Position numbers and translations under genes: made by a program
Shown: in pieces, positions 48,385 to 58,164 of the stretch
Position numbering within the stretch: position 1 is the stretch's first letter
Layout of the letters: each line of letters opens with the position of its first letter
Notes under the pieces: model-generated
Told to the model about the DNA's origin: nothing
The model's database searches: none
What the model saw: only the letters and a program-made list of their open reading frames with translations
Origin: Streptococcus viridans
GTDB lineage: Bacteria; Bacillota; Bacilli; Lactobacillales; Streptococcaceae
Assembly (NCBI RefSeq): GCF_900636365.1
Contig: NZ_LR134266.1
Span: 881,501 to 945,500 of the forward strand
Reading direction: 5' to 3'
DNA: 64,000 nt

Positions 48385-49068
48385 ATGTATCATATTGTAT
48401 TTCAAGAATCTGGTCTTTTACCTAGAGAACGTTTGCTAACAGAAGGCCCTGATAAGCTCAGTCATCAAGAATTGCTATCCATCTTATTACGGACGGGGAA
48501 CAAAAATAAAACAGTCTACGAGATTGCTCAAGACTTGTTGGGCTCGCTAAAGAGTTTAAAGGAACTGGCTAGTATGAGCTTTCAGGAGTTACAGGAAGTT
48601 CCAGGAATTGGAAAAGTTAAGGCCATTGAGCTATTAGCTGCTATGGAACTTGGGAAACGAATCCAGACCTCACAAGTGATTGAAACGGAACAAATCATGA
48701 GTAGTCAGAAGCTGGCAAAAATGATGCAACAAAAAATAGGCCATGAGAAACAGGAGCATTTACTGGCATTGTATCTGAATACCCAAAATCAAATTATTCA
48801 TCAACAAGTGATTTTTATCGGTACAGTCAATCGTAGCATTGCAGAACCTCGAGAGATATTGCACTATGCCATCAAGCATATGGCGACGTCCTTAATCTTA
48901 GTTCACAACCATCCATCCGGAATCATTCATCCGAGCAAGAATGATGATGGCGTCACTCAACAAATGATTGAAGCCTGCAATTGTCTAGGAATTGTTTTTC
49001 TTGACCATCTGATTGTTTCAACTGATGATTATTACAGCTACCGGGAGGAGACAGATTTATTGGTATAG
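48385..49068 (+). CDS. radC: RadC/JAB-domain protein, probable late competence gene
   Basis: The 227-residue protein has an N-terminal helix-hairpin-helix ([19 protein letters not shown] near residues 71-89) and a C-terminal JAB1/MPN metal domain with [16 protein letters not shown] near 172-187. Despite the name, RadC has no proven role in repair. In S. pneumoniae this gene belongs to the late competence (ComX) regulon. The start at 48385 follows TTGAGGAGG, buried in a hairpin. Repeat copy C separates it from convergent rex. Confidence 0.94.
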   Translation: MYHIVFQESGLLPRERLLTEGPDKLSHQELLSILLRTGNKNKTVYEIAQDLLGSLKSLKELASMSFQELQEVPGIGKVKAIELLAAMELGKRIQTSQVIETEQIMSSQKLAKMMQQKIGHEKQEHLLALYLNTQNQIIHQQVIFIGTVNRSIAEPREILHYAIKHMATSLILVHNHPSGIIHPSKNDDGVTQQMIEACNCLGIVFLDHLIVSTDDYYSYREETDLLV

Positions 49069-49072
49069 AAAA

Positions 49073-49247
49073 GAGGCTGGGACAAAAGTCCTAGCCTCTC
49101 AATTGTCTTTGGATTATCGAGCAAGACGCAGTTGTTGAGTGGGCTCTACTATGCTGATTTCATCAGCTTTTACAGCCCTACTCAACTGTGCGGAGGTGAG
49201 ACGACGAAATTGAATTCTAACGAATTACCAATTTCTGTCCCACTCTC
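49073..49247 (-). repeat. Three-hairpin intergenic repeat, copy C (inverted)
   Basis: The only copy in minus orientation, filling the gap between convergent radC (stop 49068) and rex (stop 49255). Its first hairpin has GAAATTG/CAATTTC where other copies have GAAATCG/CGATTTC, a compensatory change. It also has ACAACTG instead of ACCACTG next to the second hairpin. Confidence 0.92.
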
Positions 49248-49254
49248 TTGCTTA

Positions 49255-49899
49255 TCATGAATTTTTGCGCATAAAGTAGAGAAGGGTTTGCAGTTCGCTG
49301 GTTAGATCGACATATTGGACAACCACATCCTTTGGAACTGTTAGGTGTACTGGAGAAAAGCTAAGGATTCCCTTGATACCAGCTTCAACCAGTAAATCTG
49401 CAACTTCTTGAGATTTTACACTTGGAACGGTTAAAATAGCTGTTTGAATCTCTTGTCCCTCTAGTTTTTCTTTTAGTGTTGAGATGCCGTAAATCGGAAT
49501 GTTATCTTTACTTTTAGTACCTACTAAGTCATGATCATCCGTATCAAATGCCATGACAATCTTCATTTTGTTTCGCTCATGGAAGCGATAGTGAAGCAGG
49601 GCACTTCCCATATTTCCAATCCCGACGATAGCAACATTGGTGATGGAGTTATCATTTAAGAGATCTGCGAAGAAGTTCATTAACTTTTTGACATCATAAC
49701 CAAAACCACGTCGTCCTAACTCTCCGAAGTAGGAGAAGTCGCGACGAACAGTCGCGGAGTCAATACCGATGGCTTCAGCAATCTGTTTTGAATTTGCTCG
49801 CTCGATCTTCTCTGCATTAAAGCGTTTAAAAATGCGGTAATACAGAGAGAGTCGTTTGGCAGTAGCACGAGGAATTGGATTAGTCTTATCTTGTTTCAC
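49255..49899 (-). CDS. rex: Redox-sensing transcriptional repressor Rex
   Basis: Rex senses the NADH/NAD ratio and represses fermentation and respiration genes when NADH is low. The 214-residue protein has an N-terminal winged helix ([17 protein letters not shown] near residues 41-57) and a Rossmann domain with [10 protein letters not shown] near 86-95. A GTG start at 49899 was chosen because the family begins near [17 protein letters not shown]; longer frames extend through an unlikely region. AAAGG lies 10-14 bases upstream. ldh, in this window, is a plausible target in streptococci. Confidence 0.93.
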   Translation of the reverse strand: MKQDKTNPIPRATAKRLSLYYRIFKRFNAEKIERANSKQIAEAIGIDSATVRRDFSYFGELGRRGFGYDVKKLMNFFADLLNDNSITNVAIVGIGNMGSALLHYRFHERNKMKIVMAFDTDDHDLVGTKSKDNIPIYGISTLKEKLEGQEIQTAILTVPSVKSQEVADLLVEAGIKGILSFSPVHLTVPKDVVVQYVDLTSELQTLLYFMRKNS

Positions 49900-49963
49900 A
49901 ATATCACAACCTTTCAAATCTATTTTATAAAAAGTTTGTGAATAAAGCAACTATCTTCTACTA

Positions 49964-49988
49964 AAAAAACACCAAAATGGTGCTTTTC
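49964..49988 (-). terminator. Terminator for the cysteine desulfurase operon
   Basis: On the minus strand GCACCA-TTT-TGGTGT is followed by seven T residues, just past the DUF4649 stop. Confidence 0.75.
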
Positions 49989-49992
49989 TTTG

Positions 49993-50229
49993 TTAGTTGG
50001 AATTTCTTAAACTCTGATCAAACTGAATCAGATAGCGATAGAAGTCACCGATTCTTCCAGTGAAAGGTAAAATTTGCCCCTTGTAGGTCACGGAAACAAC
50101 CTGATAGGAATCTGGAAGGGTCACACAGCCTGAAAAAGCTAGTAGACAGTGATCCAAATTATCGTAGCTAATCTGACGTTCCTTTTGGTATGCATCCAAA
50201 TAGGTGAGGACTAGAGGAGCATTGGTCAT
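49993..50229 (-). CDS. DUF4649 small protein
   Basis: This 78-residue cytoplasmic protein begins MTNAPLVLTYLDAYQKERQ and matches a small streptococcal family (DUF4649). No function is known. It overlaps the DUF1831 stop by one base and is the last gene of the prs-desulfurase-DUF1831 operon. The link to a cysteine desulfurase is positional only. Confidence 0.75.
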   Translation of the reverse strand: MTNAPLVLTYLDAYQKERQISYDNLDHCLLAFSGCVTLPDSYQVVSVTYKGQILPFTGRIGDFYRYLIQFDQSLRNSN

Positions 50230-50576
50230 TACTTTTCAATCCTTTCAAAGATTTCGCGCTCAACTAAACTGTCCATGAGGAAGTAGAATTTTTGTTGGAT
50301 GATTTTGTTTTCTGGATTTTTAAAAATATTTACCAAACGAAGGCCTGACTTGTCAGTAATGTTAATTTTAAATCCTGTTAAATCCTTATTGATAATAATT
50401 TTTAGCTTAAAGCCATCTCCGCTATTTGGAACAGCTTCTAATAGACGATTTAATTCGTAGTTTCCAACCTTTGTTTGGGCAAAGGTATTGTCGCGTAGGG
50501 TATATTTTTTAATATTTGGATGGATTGCGTATGTGTAATCGCAGTCTGTTAATGAGACAGAAGTTTCAAATGCCAT
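50229..50576 (-). CDS. DUF1831 protein, neighbour of cysteine desulfurase
   Basis: This 115-residue cytoplasmic protein begins MAFETSVSLTDCDYTYAIHP and has the LRLVNIFKNPENK segment, typical of DUF1831, whose members usually sit next to a NifS-like gene. It overlaps the desulfurase by 11 bases and DUF4649 by one. A role as partner or acceptor of sulfur is possible but not shown; the single Cys at residue 12 is notable. Confidence 0.8.
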   Translation of the reverse strand: MAFETSVSLTDCDYTYAIHPNIKKYTLRDNTFAQTKVGNYELNRLLEAVPNSGDGFKLKIIINKDLTGFKINITDKSGLRLVNIFKNPENKIIQQKFYFLMDSLVEREIFERIEK

Positions 50577-51693
50577 GTAATTCTCCTAAAATTTTGTGAA
50601 TGGTTGTAATAAAAATATCGACTTCATCAGAAGTATTGAATTCAGATAAACTAATGCGAATAGATTCCTTCAAGCGAGGCGAATCTTCGCCGTAATAAGC
50701 TGCAAGGACATGACTTGGTTGAACAGTTCCTGCTGTACAAGCGGAGCCGGTTGAGACTGAAATACCTGCCATGTCTAAACGAAGCAGTAAGATATCATTG
50801 CTGATACCAGGAAAGCCAATATTTAAGACATGAGGAAGGTTAGTGTCTGTGCTATTCAGATAGAAATCTAGATCTTCTAGACCAGTTAGGATACGTTCAG
50901 ATAAGCTCTGAATATACTGATAATTTGCTTCTAACTGATCAGTTGCTTCTTTGAGGGCTTGAGCCATTCCAGCAATTGAAATCAAGTTCTCTGTACTAGC
51001 CCGACGCTTGTCTTCTTGGTCACCCCCGTGTAAGAGATTGAAAAAGTCAGGCTTTCTAGCATAGAGGATGCCAACCCCTTTTGGCCCATGAAATTTATGG
51101 GCGGATGCGGTTAGGAAATCGATTCCTAGCTCTTCTGGTGCTATAGAAAGTTTACCAACGGCCTGGACAGCATCGACATGAAAAGCAGCAGGATGGTCTT
51201 TTAAAAGGTCAGAAATGGCCTTGATGGGTAAGAGATCGCCTGTTTCGTTATTGGCATACATGGTGGATACCAAAATAGTATCGGGACGAAGTGCAGCACG
51301 AATATCTTCAGGACGAATCTTTTGATCAACGGGTTGAATAACGGTCACTTCAAACCCAAACTCCTCGACCAAGTACTCAATCGGTTCCAAAACGGCATGG
51401 TGCTCAATAGCCGTGGTAATAATATGCTTCCCTTGCTGTCTATGTTTGAGACAGTAGCCCTTTATAACAGTGTTATTACTTTCGGTCCCGCCAGAAGTGA
51501 AGATAATCTGTTGACTAGAGGTCTTTAAACAAGTTGCAACGCATTCCCTAGCATCTCTAAGAATCTTTTTCGCTTGACGACCATGGGAGTGGAGGCTAGA
51601 GGGATTTCCGAAACTGGTCTCCATCGTTTCTGTCATCACCTTGATTACTCCTGGGCTTAGGGGAGTGGTTGCCGCATTGTCAAAATAAATCAC
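50566..51693 (-). CDS. Cysteine desulfurase (NifS/IscS family)
   Basis: This PLP enzyme takes sulfur from cysteine for iron-sulfur clusters, thiouridine or other cofactors. The 375-residue protein has the PLP lysine in TASAHKFHGPKGVG near residue 200 and the persulfide cysteine in STGSACTAGTVQPSH near 324, in the loop pattern of IscS-like (group I) enzymes. It begins nine bases after prs and overlaps DUF1831. Streptococci also have SufS, so this copy may serve tRNA thiolation or another acceptor. Confidence 0.92.
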   Translation of the reverse strand: MIYFDNAATTPLSPGVIKVMTETMETSFGNPSSLHSHGRQAKKILRDARECVATCLKTSSQQIIFTSGGTESNNTVIKGYCLKHRQQGKHIITTAIEHHAVLEPIEYLVEEFGFEVTVIQPVDQKIRPEDIRAALRPDTILVSTMYANNETGDLLPIKAISDLLKDHPAAFHVDAVQAVGKLSIAPEELGIDFLTASAHKFHGPKGVGILYARKPDFFNLLHGGDQEDKRRASTENLISIAGMAQALKEATDQLEANYQYIQSLSERILTGLEDLDFYLNSTDTNLPHVLNIGFPGISNDILLLRLDMAGISVSTGSACTAGTVQPSHVLAAYYGEDSPRLKESIRISLSEFNTSDEVDIFITTIHKILGELHGI

Positions 51694-51702
51694 GATATCA
51701 CC

Positions 51703-52659
51703 TTATTTCTTGTGGTATGCAAAGAGTGGACTAACTGGTTTACGCTCTTGGATACGTACAAGGGCATCCCCAATCAAATCACTTGCAGTAATGTATTTTA
51801 CATTTTTTGGTTTTTGTTCTTGGGTTGCTACAGAGTCTGTAACTAAAATTTCTTTAATCGGTGCTTGGTCTAGTAATTCTGCAGCTCCTTTAACGAAAAG
51901 TCCGTGACTAGAAACGGCATAAATCTCAGTAGCGCCGTCGCGTTGAACAATTTTTGCAGCCTCAGAGAAGGTTTTTCCTGTATTCAAAATATCATCGATC
52001 AGGATTGCTTTTTTACCTTTAACATCCCCGATGATGTAGCCCTCGTCACGGCTAGAGTCGTCTTGGGCGTAGTCGATGATAGCAATTGGGGCATCTAGAT
52101 ATTCTGCAAGATTGCGTGCGCGTTTCACTCCAGAATTTTTAGGGCTGACAACCACTACATCTGAACCGGTTAAACCTTGTTTGATATAGTGATCAGCAAA
52201 TAGAGGAATCGTGAACAAGTTGTCTACTGGGATATCGAAGAAGCCTTGTACTTGAACCGCATGAAGATCGAGGGTTACAACACGGTCTACCCCTGCCTTG
52301 ACAAGCATGTTGGCAACTAATTTTGCTGTAATTGGTTCGCGAGGAGCAGCAGTGCGGTCTTGACGAGCATACCCAAAGTATGGAAGGACCACGTTTACGG
52401 TATGGGCACTTGCTCGTTGGCAAGCATCTACCATGATTAACAATTCCATTAAGTGATTGTTCACTGGGAAGCTAGTAGATTGGATGATGTAAATATCATA
52501 TCCACGCACACTTTCTTCGATATTAATTTGGATTTCACCATCTGAGAATTGACGTGAAGAAAGCTTTCCGAGTGGGATGCCAGCAACTTCCGAAATTTTT
52601 TGTGCAATTTCTTGGTTGGAGTTGAGTGCGAAGAGCTTCATATTGTTTTTTTCTGACAT
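51703..52659 (-). CDS. prs: Ribose-phosphate pyrophosphokinase (Prs2-like)
   Basis: Prs makes PRPP from ribose 5-phosphate and ATP, feeding pyrE and purine synthesis. The 318-residue protein has the ATP/ribose motifs [15 protein letters not shown] near residue 95-109 and the PRPP loop [15 protein letters not shown] near 216-230. Compared with standard Prs the region after [14 protein letters not shown] is altered, matching the second streptococcal paralogue (Prs2). The start at 52659 gives [15 protein letters not shown] and follows TGAGGATC; longer frames look artificial. Confidence 0.94.
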   Translation of the reverse strand: MSEKNNMKLFALNSNQEIAQKISEVAGIPLGKLSSRQFSDGEIQINIEESVRGYDIYIIQSTSFPVNNHLMELLIMVDACQRASAHTVNVVLPYFGYARQDRTAAPREPITAKLVANMLVKAGVDRVVTLDLHAVQVQGFFDIPVDNLFTIPLFADHYIKQGLTGSDVVVVSPKNSGVKRARNLAEYLDAPIAIIDYAQDDSSRDEGYIIGDVKGKKAILIDDILNTGKTFSEAAKIVQRDGATEIYAVSSHGLFVKGAAELLDQAPIKEILVTDSVATQEQKPKNVKYITASDLIGDALVRIQERKPVSPLFAYHKK

Positions 52660-52721
52660 GTATTTGATCCTCATTTAGATATTTTTGTCTAGTCTTATTT
52701 TAGCAAAAAAATTCAGTAATT

Positions 52722-53288
52722 TCAGCTTTTTAGCAAACTTTGAGCCAATCTTGCTACTTTACTTTTTGCTGACTTGTATTCAATTTGTTTTTCCTTGAGA
52801 AATTCGTGAAAATAAGTTTCATCTGAAGCAGCATCCACCTCCATTTCTAACTCATAGTCCTCGATAGAGTTATACCGACTACGGTCAAAAGCTAATAATC
52901 CTTTAGGGATTCTTTTCTCCCGTCTCTCTGTTTCTAGACTTCCCCAGACATCTAAGGAATTTAGTGGAATGTCTAAATCAGTGAGAAAGCTGGCAATCTC
53001 ACCTTGAGGGAGTTTCTTCTTGGAGAGAAAGGCTTCTACTTGTTCAAAAGTAAGGGCTTGATTGTATTCAAAATGTCCCGCATCTTGCGGTACTTTAAGG
53101 GTTAGCTCAGCCCGATCAGCTAAGGTACGAATTCGCAAGGCCATCCGATGATTCCGGATAGCTTGGTCGGGCGTGTCAATATAGTGATTGGTTTGTCGGA
53201 TAGGAGGTTGGTCCTTGAAAAAGTCTTCTAGAGAATGGTACTCTTCTTTGGTTAGTAAGGTTTTAAATTCAATTTCTAAATGATTCAT
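52722..53288 (-). CDS. CYTH-domain triphosphate-binding protein
   Basis: The 188-residue protein starts MNHLEIEFKTLL, containing the ExExK signature of the CYTH tunnel fold, with further basic and acidic residues (RIRTLADRAELTLK, ELEMEVD) lining the tunnel. Members bind or hydrolyse triphosphates such as inorganic triphosphate or thiamine triphosphate. It is divergent from relQ, an arrangement kept from bacilli (yjbK-yjbM), hinting at a link to nucleotide stress metabolism. The start was placed at the ATG after AAAGGACGTAGCT. Confidence 0.9.
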   Translation of the reverse strand: MNHLEIEFKTLLTKEEYHSLEDFFKDQPPIRQTNHYIDTPDQAIRNHRMALRIRTLADRAELTLKVPQDAGHFEYNQALTFEQVEAFLSKKKLPQGEIASFLTDLDIPLNSLDVWGSLETERREKRIPKGLLAFDRSRYNSIEDYELEMEVDAASDETYFHEFLKEKQIEYKSAKSKVARLAQSLLKS

Positions 53289-53383
53289 AGCTACGTCCTT
53301 TTCTTTCGTTTGCAAGCTCTTTATGATATAATAATAGATGTGTTTATTTTATACAAAAAACTTTGAGATGACAAGGTGATTCA

Positions 53384-54055
53384 ATGGCGATTGATTGGGA
53401 AAATTTTTTAGATCCCTATATCCAAGCAGTTGGGGAGTTGAAGATTAAACTTCGTGGGATAAGAAAGCAGTATCGCAAACAACAAAAGCATTCCCCAATC
53501 GAGTTTGTGACCGGTCGTGTGAAGCCGATTGAGAGTATTCTCGAAAAGATGGAACGCAGAAGTATATCTGAAGAGAACCTGGCTCAAGATATGCAAGATA
53601 TTGCTGGTCTGAGGATCATGGTTCAATTTGTAGATGACGTAGACGAAGTCCTAGAAGTCTTGCGGAAGCGTCAGGATATGCGCGTGGTTCAAGAACGAGA
53701 CTATATTCGTCACAAGAAATCAAGTGGGTATCGAAGCTATCATGTAGTGGTAGAGTATCCAGTAGATACCATTAATGGCTATGAAACGATTTTGGCAGAG
53801 ATTCAGATTCGTACTTTGTCTATGAATTTCTGGGCCACCATTGAACACTCATTAAATTACAAATATAAAGGAGATTTTCCGGACGAGATTAAGAAGCGTC
53901 TTGAAGTCACCGCGAATTTGGCTTATCAACTCGATGAGGAAATGGGTGCCATTCGTGATGCCATTCAGGAGGCGCAAGCTCTTTTTGATCCAATGCATCG
54001 TAAATTAAACGATGGCGTCGGAAATAGTGATGATACAGATGAGGACTACAGGTAA
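53384..54055 (+). CDS. relQ: Small alarmone synthetase RelQ
   Basis: This 223-residue RelA/SpoT synthetase-domain protein makes (p)ppGpp without a hydrolase domain. Motifs seen are [26 protein letters not shown] near residues 110-123, and the catalytic [17 protein letters not shown] near 147-163. RelQ enzymes act as tetramers and respond to envelope stress at the transcript level. Its 3' end overlaps the nadK start by 17 bases, so nadK, the pseudouridine synthase and probably pta are cotranscribed. Confidence 0.95.
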   Translation: MAIDWENFLDPYIQAVGELKIKLRGIRKQYRKQQKHSPIEFVTGRVKPIESILEKMERRSISEENLAQDMQDIAGLRIMVQFVDDVDEVLEVLRKRQDMRVVQERDYIRHKKSSGYRSYHVVVEYPVDTINGYETILAEIQIRTLSMNFWATIEHSLNYKYKGDFPDEIKKRLEVTANLAYQLDEEMGAIRDAIQEAQALFDPMHRKLNDGVGNSDDTDEDYR

Positions 54056-54857
54056 AAAGGTTTCGATTATTCGGAATCGAAAACGCCAGAGCGAAGAGGT
54101 TTTTCAACAACTTCGTTATAAATTAAAAAAGAATAATTTTATCTTAACTGAGAAGCATCCGGATATCGTGATCTCTATCGGTGGGGATGGCATGTTGCTT
54201 TCGGCTTTTCATAAGTACGAGAGTCAATTGGATCGGGTTCGTTTTGTTGGGGTGCATACGGGGCATCTTGGATTTTATACGGACTATTTAGATGATGAGA
54301 TTGACAAGTTGGTAGAAAATCTCAAGTTCGATACAGGTGCCAAGGTATCTTACCCAATCCTTAATGTCAAAGTGACTTTTGATAATGGGGATACGAAGAT
54401 TATGCGAGCCCTTAACGAAGCGACAATCAAACGTAGCGATCGAACTATGGTGGCTGATTTAACCATCAATGGCGTTCATTTTGAGCGATTCAGAGGGGAT
54501 GGTATTACGGTTTCGACCCCTACAGGTAGCACAGCTTATAACAAATCTTTGGGAGGAGCTGTGCTTCACCCGACGATCGAAGCGCTTCAGATTGCTGAAA
54601 TCGCTAGTCTGAATAATCGTGTCTATCGAACTTTGGGGTCATCGATTATTGTTCCCAAAAAAGATAAGATTGAAATCACTCCTAGCCGGCCAGGTTTTCA
54701 CATTCTCTCTGTTGATAATTCAACCTATTCCTATCGAAATATCGCCCATATCGAGTACCAGATTGATAACCACAAGATCAATTTCGTAGCGAGCCCAAGC
54801 CATACCAGTTTCTGGAATCGGGTCAAGGATGCCTTTATCGGAGATATTGACGAATGA
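54039..54857 (+). CDS. nadK: NAD kinase
   Basis: NadK phosphorylates NAD to NADP. The 272-residue protein has the conserved GGDGMLL near residue 50, NEATIKRSD near 127, and [21 protein letters not shown] near 149-169. The ATG at 54039 gives the length and N-terminus (MRTTGKK) expected for streptococci; an ATG at 54012 would extend the protein into relQ coding sequence. It overlaps relQ by 17 bases and the next gene by four (ATGA). Confidence 0.95.
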   Translation: MRTTGKKVSIIRNRKRQSEEVFQQLRYKLKKNNFILTEKHPDIVISIGGDGMLLSAFHKYESQLDRVRFVGVHTGHLGFYTDYLDDEIDKLVENLKFDTGAKVSYPILNVKVTFDNGDTKIMRALNEATIKRSDRTMVADLTINGVHFERFRGDGITVSTPTGSTAYNKSLGGAVLHPTIEALQIAEIASLNNRVYRTLGSSIIVPKKDKIEITPSRPGFHILSVDNSTYSYRNIAHIEYQIDNHKINFVASPSHTSFWNRVKDAFIGDIDE

Positions 54858-55744
54858 GGTTCGAATTTATTGCAGATGAACATGTCAAGGTTAAAACCTT
54901 TCTGAAGAAACATCAGGTTTCAAAAGGCTTATTGGCCAAGATCAAGTTTTCTGGAGGTCAGATTTTAGTCAATGGCGTCGAACAAAATGCCATTTATCTT
55001 CTGGATATCGGAGACAAGGTAACGATTGATATTCCCTCTGAGGAAGGTTATGAAGCCTTGGAAGCCATTGATCGTGATTTGGAAATCTTGTACGAAGACG
55101 ATCATTTCTTGGTTATCAACAAACCAGCAGGAGTGGCATCCATTCCTAGCTCCCTTCATTCCAATACCATTGCGAACTTTGTCAAGGGTTACTATGTTCG
55201 CAATCAGTATGAAAATCAGCTCGTTCATATTGTCACCCGTTTAGACAAGGATACCAGTGGGATCATGCTTTTTGCCAAACATGGCTATGCCCATGCTCGC
55301 TTAGATAAACAACTTCAGGCTAAGACCATTCAAAAACGTTACTTTGCATTGGTAAAGGGTAAGGGGGAGTTGGAAAGTAAAGGGGATATCATTGCTCCCA
55401 TTGCGCGTGATGAAGACTCCATTATTACCCGAAAAGTAGCAAAAGGTGGTAAGTATGCTCATACCAGCTACCAAATTGTTCAGTCTTTCGGTGATATTCA
55501 TCTGGTGGATATCCAGTTGCATACAGGCCGGACCCATCAGATTCGCGTTCATTTTTCTCATATTGGTTTTCCACTTTTGGGAGATGACCTCTATGGAGGT
55601 TCGTTAGAAGATGGGATTCTTCGACAAGCCTTGCATTGCCATTCCTTGGCTTTCTATCATCCTTTTTTGGATGAGGAGCTCCGAATTGAAAGCTCTCTGC
55701 CAGATGATTTTAGCCAAGTCTTAAAACAGTTATCAAATATTTAA
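54854..55744 (+). CDS. RluA-family 23S rRNA/tRNA pseudouridine synthase (RluD-like)
   Basis: The 296-residue protein has an S4-like N-terminal RNA-binding part ([23 protein letters not shown]) and the catalytic core with [16 protein letters not shown] near residues 128-143, whose Asp attacks uridine. Later [21 protein letters not shown] is typical of RluA/RluC/RluD. Which uridine is modified cannot be read from sequence alone. It overlaps nadK by four bases. Confidence 0.92.
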   Translation: MRFEFIADEHVKVKTFLKKHQVSKGLLAKIKFSGGQILVNGVEQNAIYLLDIGDKVTIDIPSEEGYEALEAIDRDLEILYEDDHFLVINKPAGVASIPSSLHSNTIANFVKGYYVRNQYENQLVHIVTRLDKDTSGIMLFAKHGYAHARLDKQLQAKTIQKRYFALVKGKGELESKGDIIAPIARDEDSIITRKVAKGGKYAHTSYQIVQSFGDIHLVDIQLHTGRTHQIRVHFSHIGFPLLGDDLYGGSLEDGILRQALHCHSLAFYHPFLDEELRIESSLPDDFSQVLKQLSNI

Positions 55745-55764
55745 TTTTTTCAAAGGAGAAACTC

Positions 55765-56739
55765 ATGGAAGTTTTTGAAAGCCTCAAAACCAACCTCGTT
55801 GGTAAGAATGCTCGTATTGTGTTACCTGAAGGGGAAGAGCCTCGTATTCTGCAAGCAGCAAAACGCATTGTCAAAGAAACAGACGTTACACCTGTCTTGC
55901 TTGGTAATCCAGATAAAATTCGTATTTACCTTGAAATTGAAGGAGTTATGGAAGGATACGAAGTTATCGACCCGCATTCTTACGCAGGCTTTGATGAGAT
56001 GGTAGCTTCCTTGGTAGAACGTCGGAAGGGTAAAATGACAGAAGAAGAAGCGCGTCAAATTTTGCAAGACGATGTCAACTACTTTGGTGTTATGTTGGTA
56101 CATCTGGGAATCGTTGATGGTATGGTATCAGGTGCCATTCACTCAACAGCTGCAACTGTTCGTCCAGCCCTTCAAATTATCAAAACTCGTCCAAATGTCA
56201 AACGCACTTCAGGTGCCTTCCTCATGGTTCGTGGTTCTGAACGTTACTTGTTTGGAGACTGTGCGATTAACATCAATCCAGATGCTGAAGGCTTGGCTGA
56301 AATTGCCATCAACTCTGCTATCACAGCCAAGATGTTTGGCATCGATCCGAAAATCGCCATGTTGAGCTATTCAACCAAAGGTTCTGGTTTCGGTGAAAGT
56401 GTTGATAAAGTTGTGGAAGCAACAAAAATCGCTCATGAACTTCGTCCAGACCTTGAAATTGATGGGGAATTGCAATTTGACGCTGCCTTTGTACCAGAAA
56501 CAGCAGCATTGAAAGCTCCAGGAAGCAAGGTGGCAGGACAAGCCAATGTCTTTATCTTCCCAGGTATTGAGGCGGGTAACATTGGGTACAAGATGGCAGA
56601 ACGTCTCGGTGGCTTTGCTGCAGTAGGACCAGTTTTGCAAGGGTTGAACAAACCAGTTAACGACCTTTCTCGCGGATGTAATGCAGATGACGTTTACAAA
56701 TTGACCTTGATCACAGCAGCTCAAGCTGTGGAACGATAA
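55765..56739 (+). CDS. pta: Phosphate acetyltransferase
   Basis: Pta converts acetyl-CoA to acetyl phosphate, which AckA uses to make ATP and acetate; acetyl phosphate also feeds signalling. The 324-residue protein shows ARIVLPEGEEPRILQAA near the N-terminus, VSGAIHSTAATVRPALQ near 123, and QGLNKPVNDLSRGC near the end, all typical of short (non-regulatory-domain) Pta. AAAGGAGAAACTC precedes the ATG. It follows the relQ-nadK cluster by 20 bases. Confidence 0.97.
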   Translation: MEVFESLKTNLVGKNARIVLPEGEEPRILQAAKRIVKETDVTPVLLGNPDKIRIYLEIEGVMEGYEVIDPHSYAGFDEMVASLVERRKGKMTEEEARQILQDDVNYFGVMLVHLGIVDGMVSGAIHSTAATVRPALQIIKTRPNVKRTSGAFLMVRGSERYLFGDCAININPDAEGLAEIAINSAITAKMFGIDPKIAMLSYSTKGSGFGESVDKVVEATKIAHELRPDLEIDGELQFDAAFVPETAALKAPGSKVAGQANVFIFPGIEAGNIGYKMAERLGGFAAVGPVLQGLNKPVNDLSRGCNADDVYKLTLITAAQAVER

Positions 56740-56747
56740 GAATGATT

Positions 56748-56777
56748 GAAAGGCTTAGGTGTTTCCTAGGCCTTTTT
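56748..56777 (+). terminator. Terminator after pta
   Basis: AAAGGCTTAGG-TGTTT-CCTAGGCCTTT followed by TTATGG; one base is bulged. Confidence 0.75.
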
Positions 56778-56815
56778 ATGGTAGAGTCAGAATCTCTAAA
56801 GTAGAAGTCATTCTA

Positions 56816-56824
56816 TGGTATACT
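56816..56824 (+). promoter_or_regulatory. Extended -10 six bases before mutY
   Basis: TGGTATACT ends at 56824 and the ATG begins at 56831. The AGGAAT between them is too close to the start to act as a normal ribosome site, so the mRNA is probably leaderless. Confidence 0.55.
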
Positions 56825-56830
56825 AGGAAT

Positions 56831-57985
56831 ATGATGGATTTAAAAGATTACGGGATTATCATGTGGGAGGAGGAAAAAATTGCCTCTTTCCGAGAAAAGT
56901 TATTAGCCTGGTATGATGCCAATAAACGAGATCTCCCCTGGAGACGGACACAGGATCCTTATAAAATATGGATCTCAGAGATTATGCTCCAGCAGACACG
57001 TGTCGATACGGTTATTCCCTATTATGAGCGTTTTTTAGACTGGTTTCCGACGATTGCGGATCTGGCTCAGGCTCCAGAAGAAAAGCTCTTAAAAGCTTGG
57101 GAGGGCTTGGGCTATTACTCACGGGTCCGCAACATGCAGAAAGCTGCTCAGCAAATCATGGAGGACCATGGGGATGTTTTCCCATCAAGCTATGAGGCTA
57201 TCTCAAAACTCAAGGGAATTGGAACTTATACAGCTGGTGCCATTACGAGTATTGCTTTTGGCTTGCCAGAGCCAGCAGTGGATGGCAATGTCATGCGGGT
57301 TTTAGCTCGTTTGTTTGAGGTGGACTACGATATCGGAGTCCCGACCAATCGCAAGATTTTTCACGCCATGATGGAAGTCTTGATCGATCCAGACCGCCCG
57401 GGTGATTTCAATCAGGCTTTGATGGATCTGGGCTCAGATATTGAATCACCAGTCAATCCACGGCCCGAAGAGAGCCCTGTAAAAGAGTTTAGCGCGGCCT
57501 ATCAGCATGGGACCATGGATCGCTATCCCATCAAGGCTCCTAAGAAGAAACCAGTACCAGTCTATCTTACAGCCTTTATTATCAAGGATAGTCAAGGGCG
57601 CTACCTGCTGGAAAAAAATGAGCGGGAAGGACTCTTGTCAGGCTTCTGGCATTTTCCCTTGATTGAAGTGGATAGTCTAACTGAGAACCTGGGCCAATTG
57701 TCTCTACTGGATGAGAAAGAACAAGCAGAGGACAATTTAGAGATTCTCTCCTTTGAACAGGACTATGACTTGGTCATTGATTGGCAAGAGAGAACTTATC
57801 CCATGGTCCAGCATGTCTTTTCGCATCGCAAGTGGCAGGTTCAACTTCGTTACGGCCTAGTAAAAGAAGGAGAACAAGCAACCAGTGAATCGACTGTTTG
57901 GTTGCAACCAGAAGAATTTTCGGCCTATCCTTTTGCCAAACCCCAGCAAAAGATTTGGACGACTTTTACAGAAAATGAAAATTGA
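56831..57985 (+). CDS. mutY: A/G-specific adenine glycosylase, cluster-free form
   Basis: MutY removes adenine paired with 8-oxoguanine and works with MutX in the same defence. The 384-residue protein has the helix-hairpin-helix LKGIGTYTAGAI near residues 125-136 with the catalytic Asp in VDGNVMRV, and a C-terminal Nudix-like domain recognising 8-oxoG. The four cysteines of the usual [4Fe-4S] loop are absent: the segment reads ESPVNPRPEESPVKEFS. This iron-independent form is known in some lactic acid bacteria. Repeat copy D begins within its stop codon. Confidence 0.95.
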   Translation: MMDLKDYGIIMWEEEKIASFREKLLAWYDANKRDLPWRRTQDPYKIWISEIMLQQTRVDTVIPYYERFLDWFPTIADLAQAPEEKLLKAWEGLGYYSRVRNMQKAAQQIMEDHGDVFPSSYEAISKLKGIGTYTAGAITSIAFGLPEPAVDGNVMRVLARLFEVDYDIGVPTNRKIFHAMMEVLIDPDRPGDFNQALMDLGSDIESPVNPRPEESPVKEFSAAYQHGTMDRYPIKAPKKKPVPVYLTAFIIKDSQGRYLLEKNEREGLLSGFWHFPLIEVDSLTENLGQLSLLDEKEQAEDNLEILSFEQDYDLVIDWQERTYPMVQHVFSHRKWQVQLRYGLVKEGEQATSESTVWLQPEEFSAYPFAKPQQKIWTTFTENEN

Positions 57986-58164
57986 GAGTGGGACAGAAAT
58001 CGGTAATTCGTTAGAATTCGATTTCGTCGTCCCACCTCCGCACAGTTGAGTAGGGCTTTAAAAGCAGATGAAATCAGCGTAGTAGAGCCCACTCAACCAC
58101 TGCGTCTTGCTCGACAATCCAAAAACAATTGAGAGGCTAGGACTTTTGTCCCAGCCTCAATTTT
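57984..58164 (+). repeat. Three-hairpin intergenic repeat, copy D
   Basis: It starts at the second base of the mutY stop codon and ends at the stop of the convergent Bta-like gene, filling the gap completely. The first and second hairpins keep perfect stems (GAAATCG/CGATTTC and GGGCT/AGCCC). The terminator arm ends CAGCCTCAATTTTTT. Confidence 0.92.

Noticed and set aside
49900-49960. Rex operator upstream of rex
   Set aside because: Only one half-site (TTCACAA) is well conserved, so autoregulation cannot be supported from sequence.
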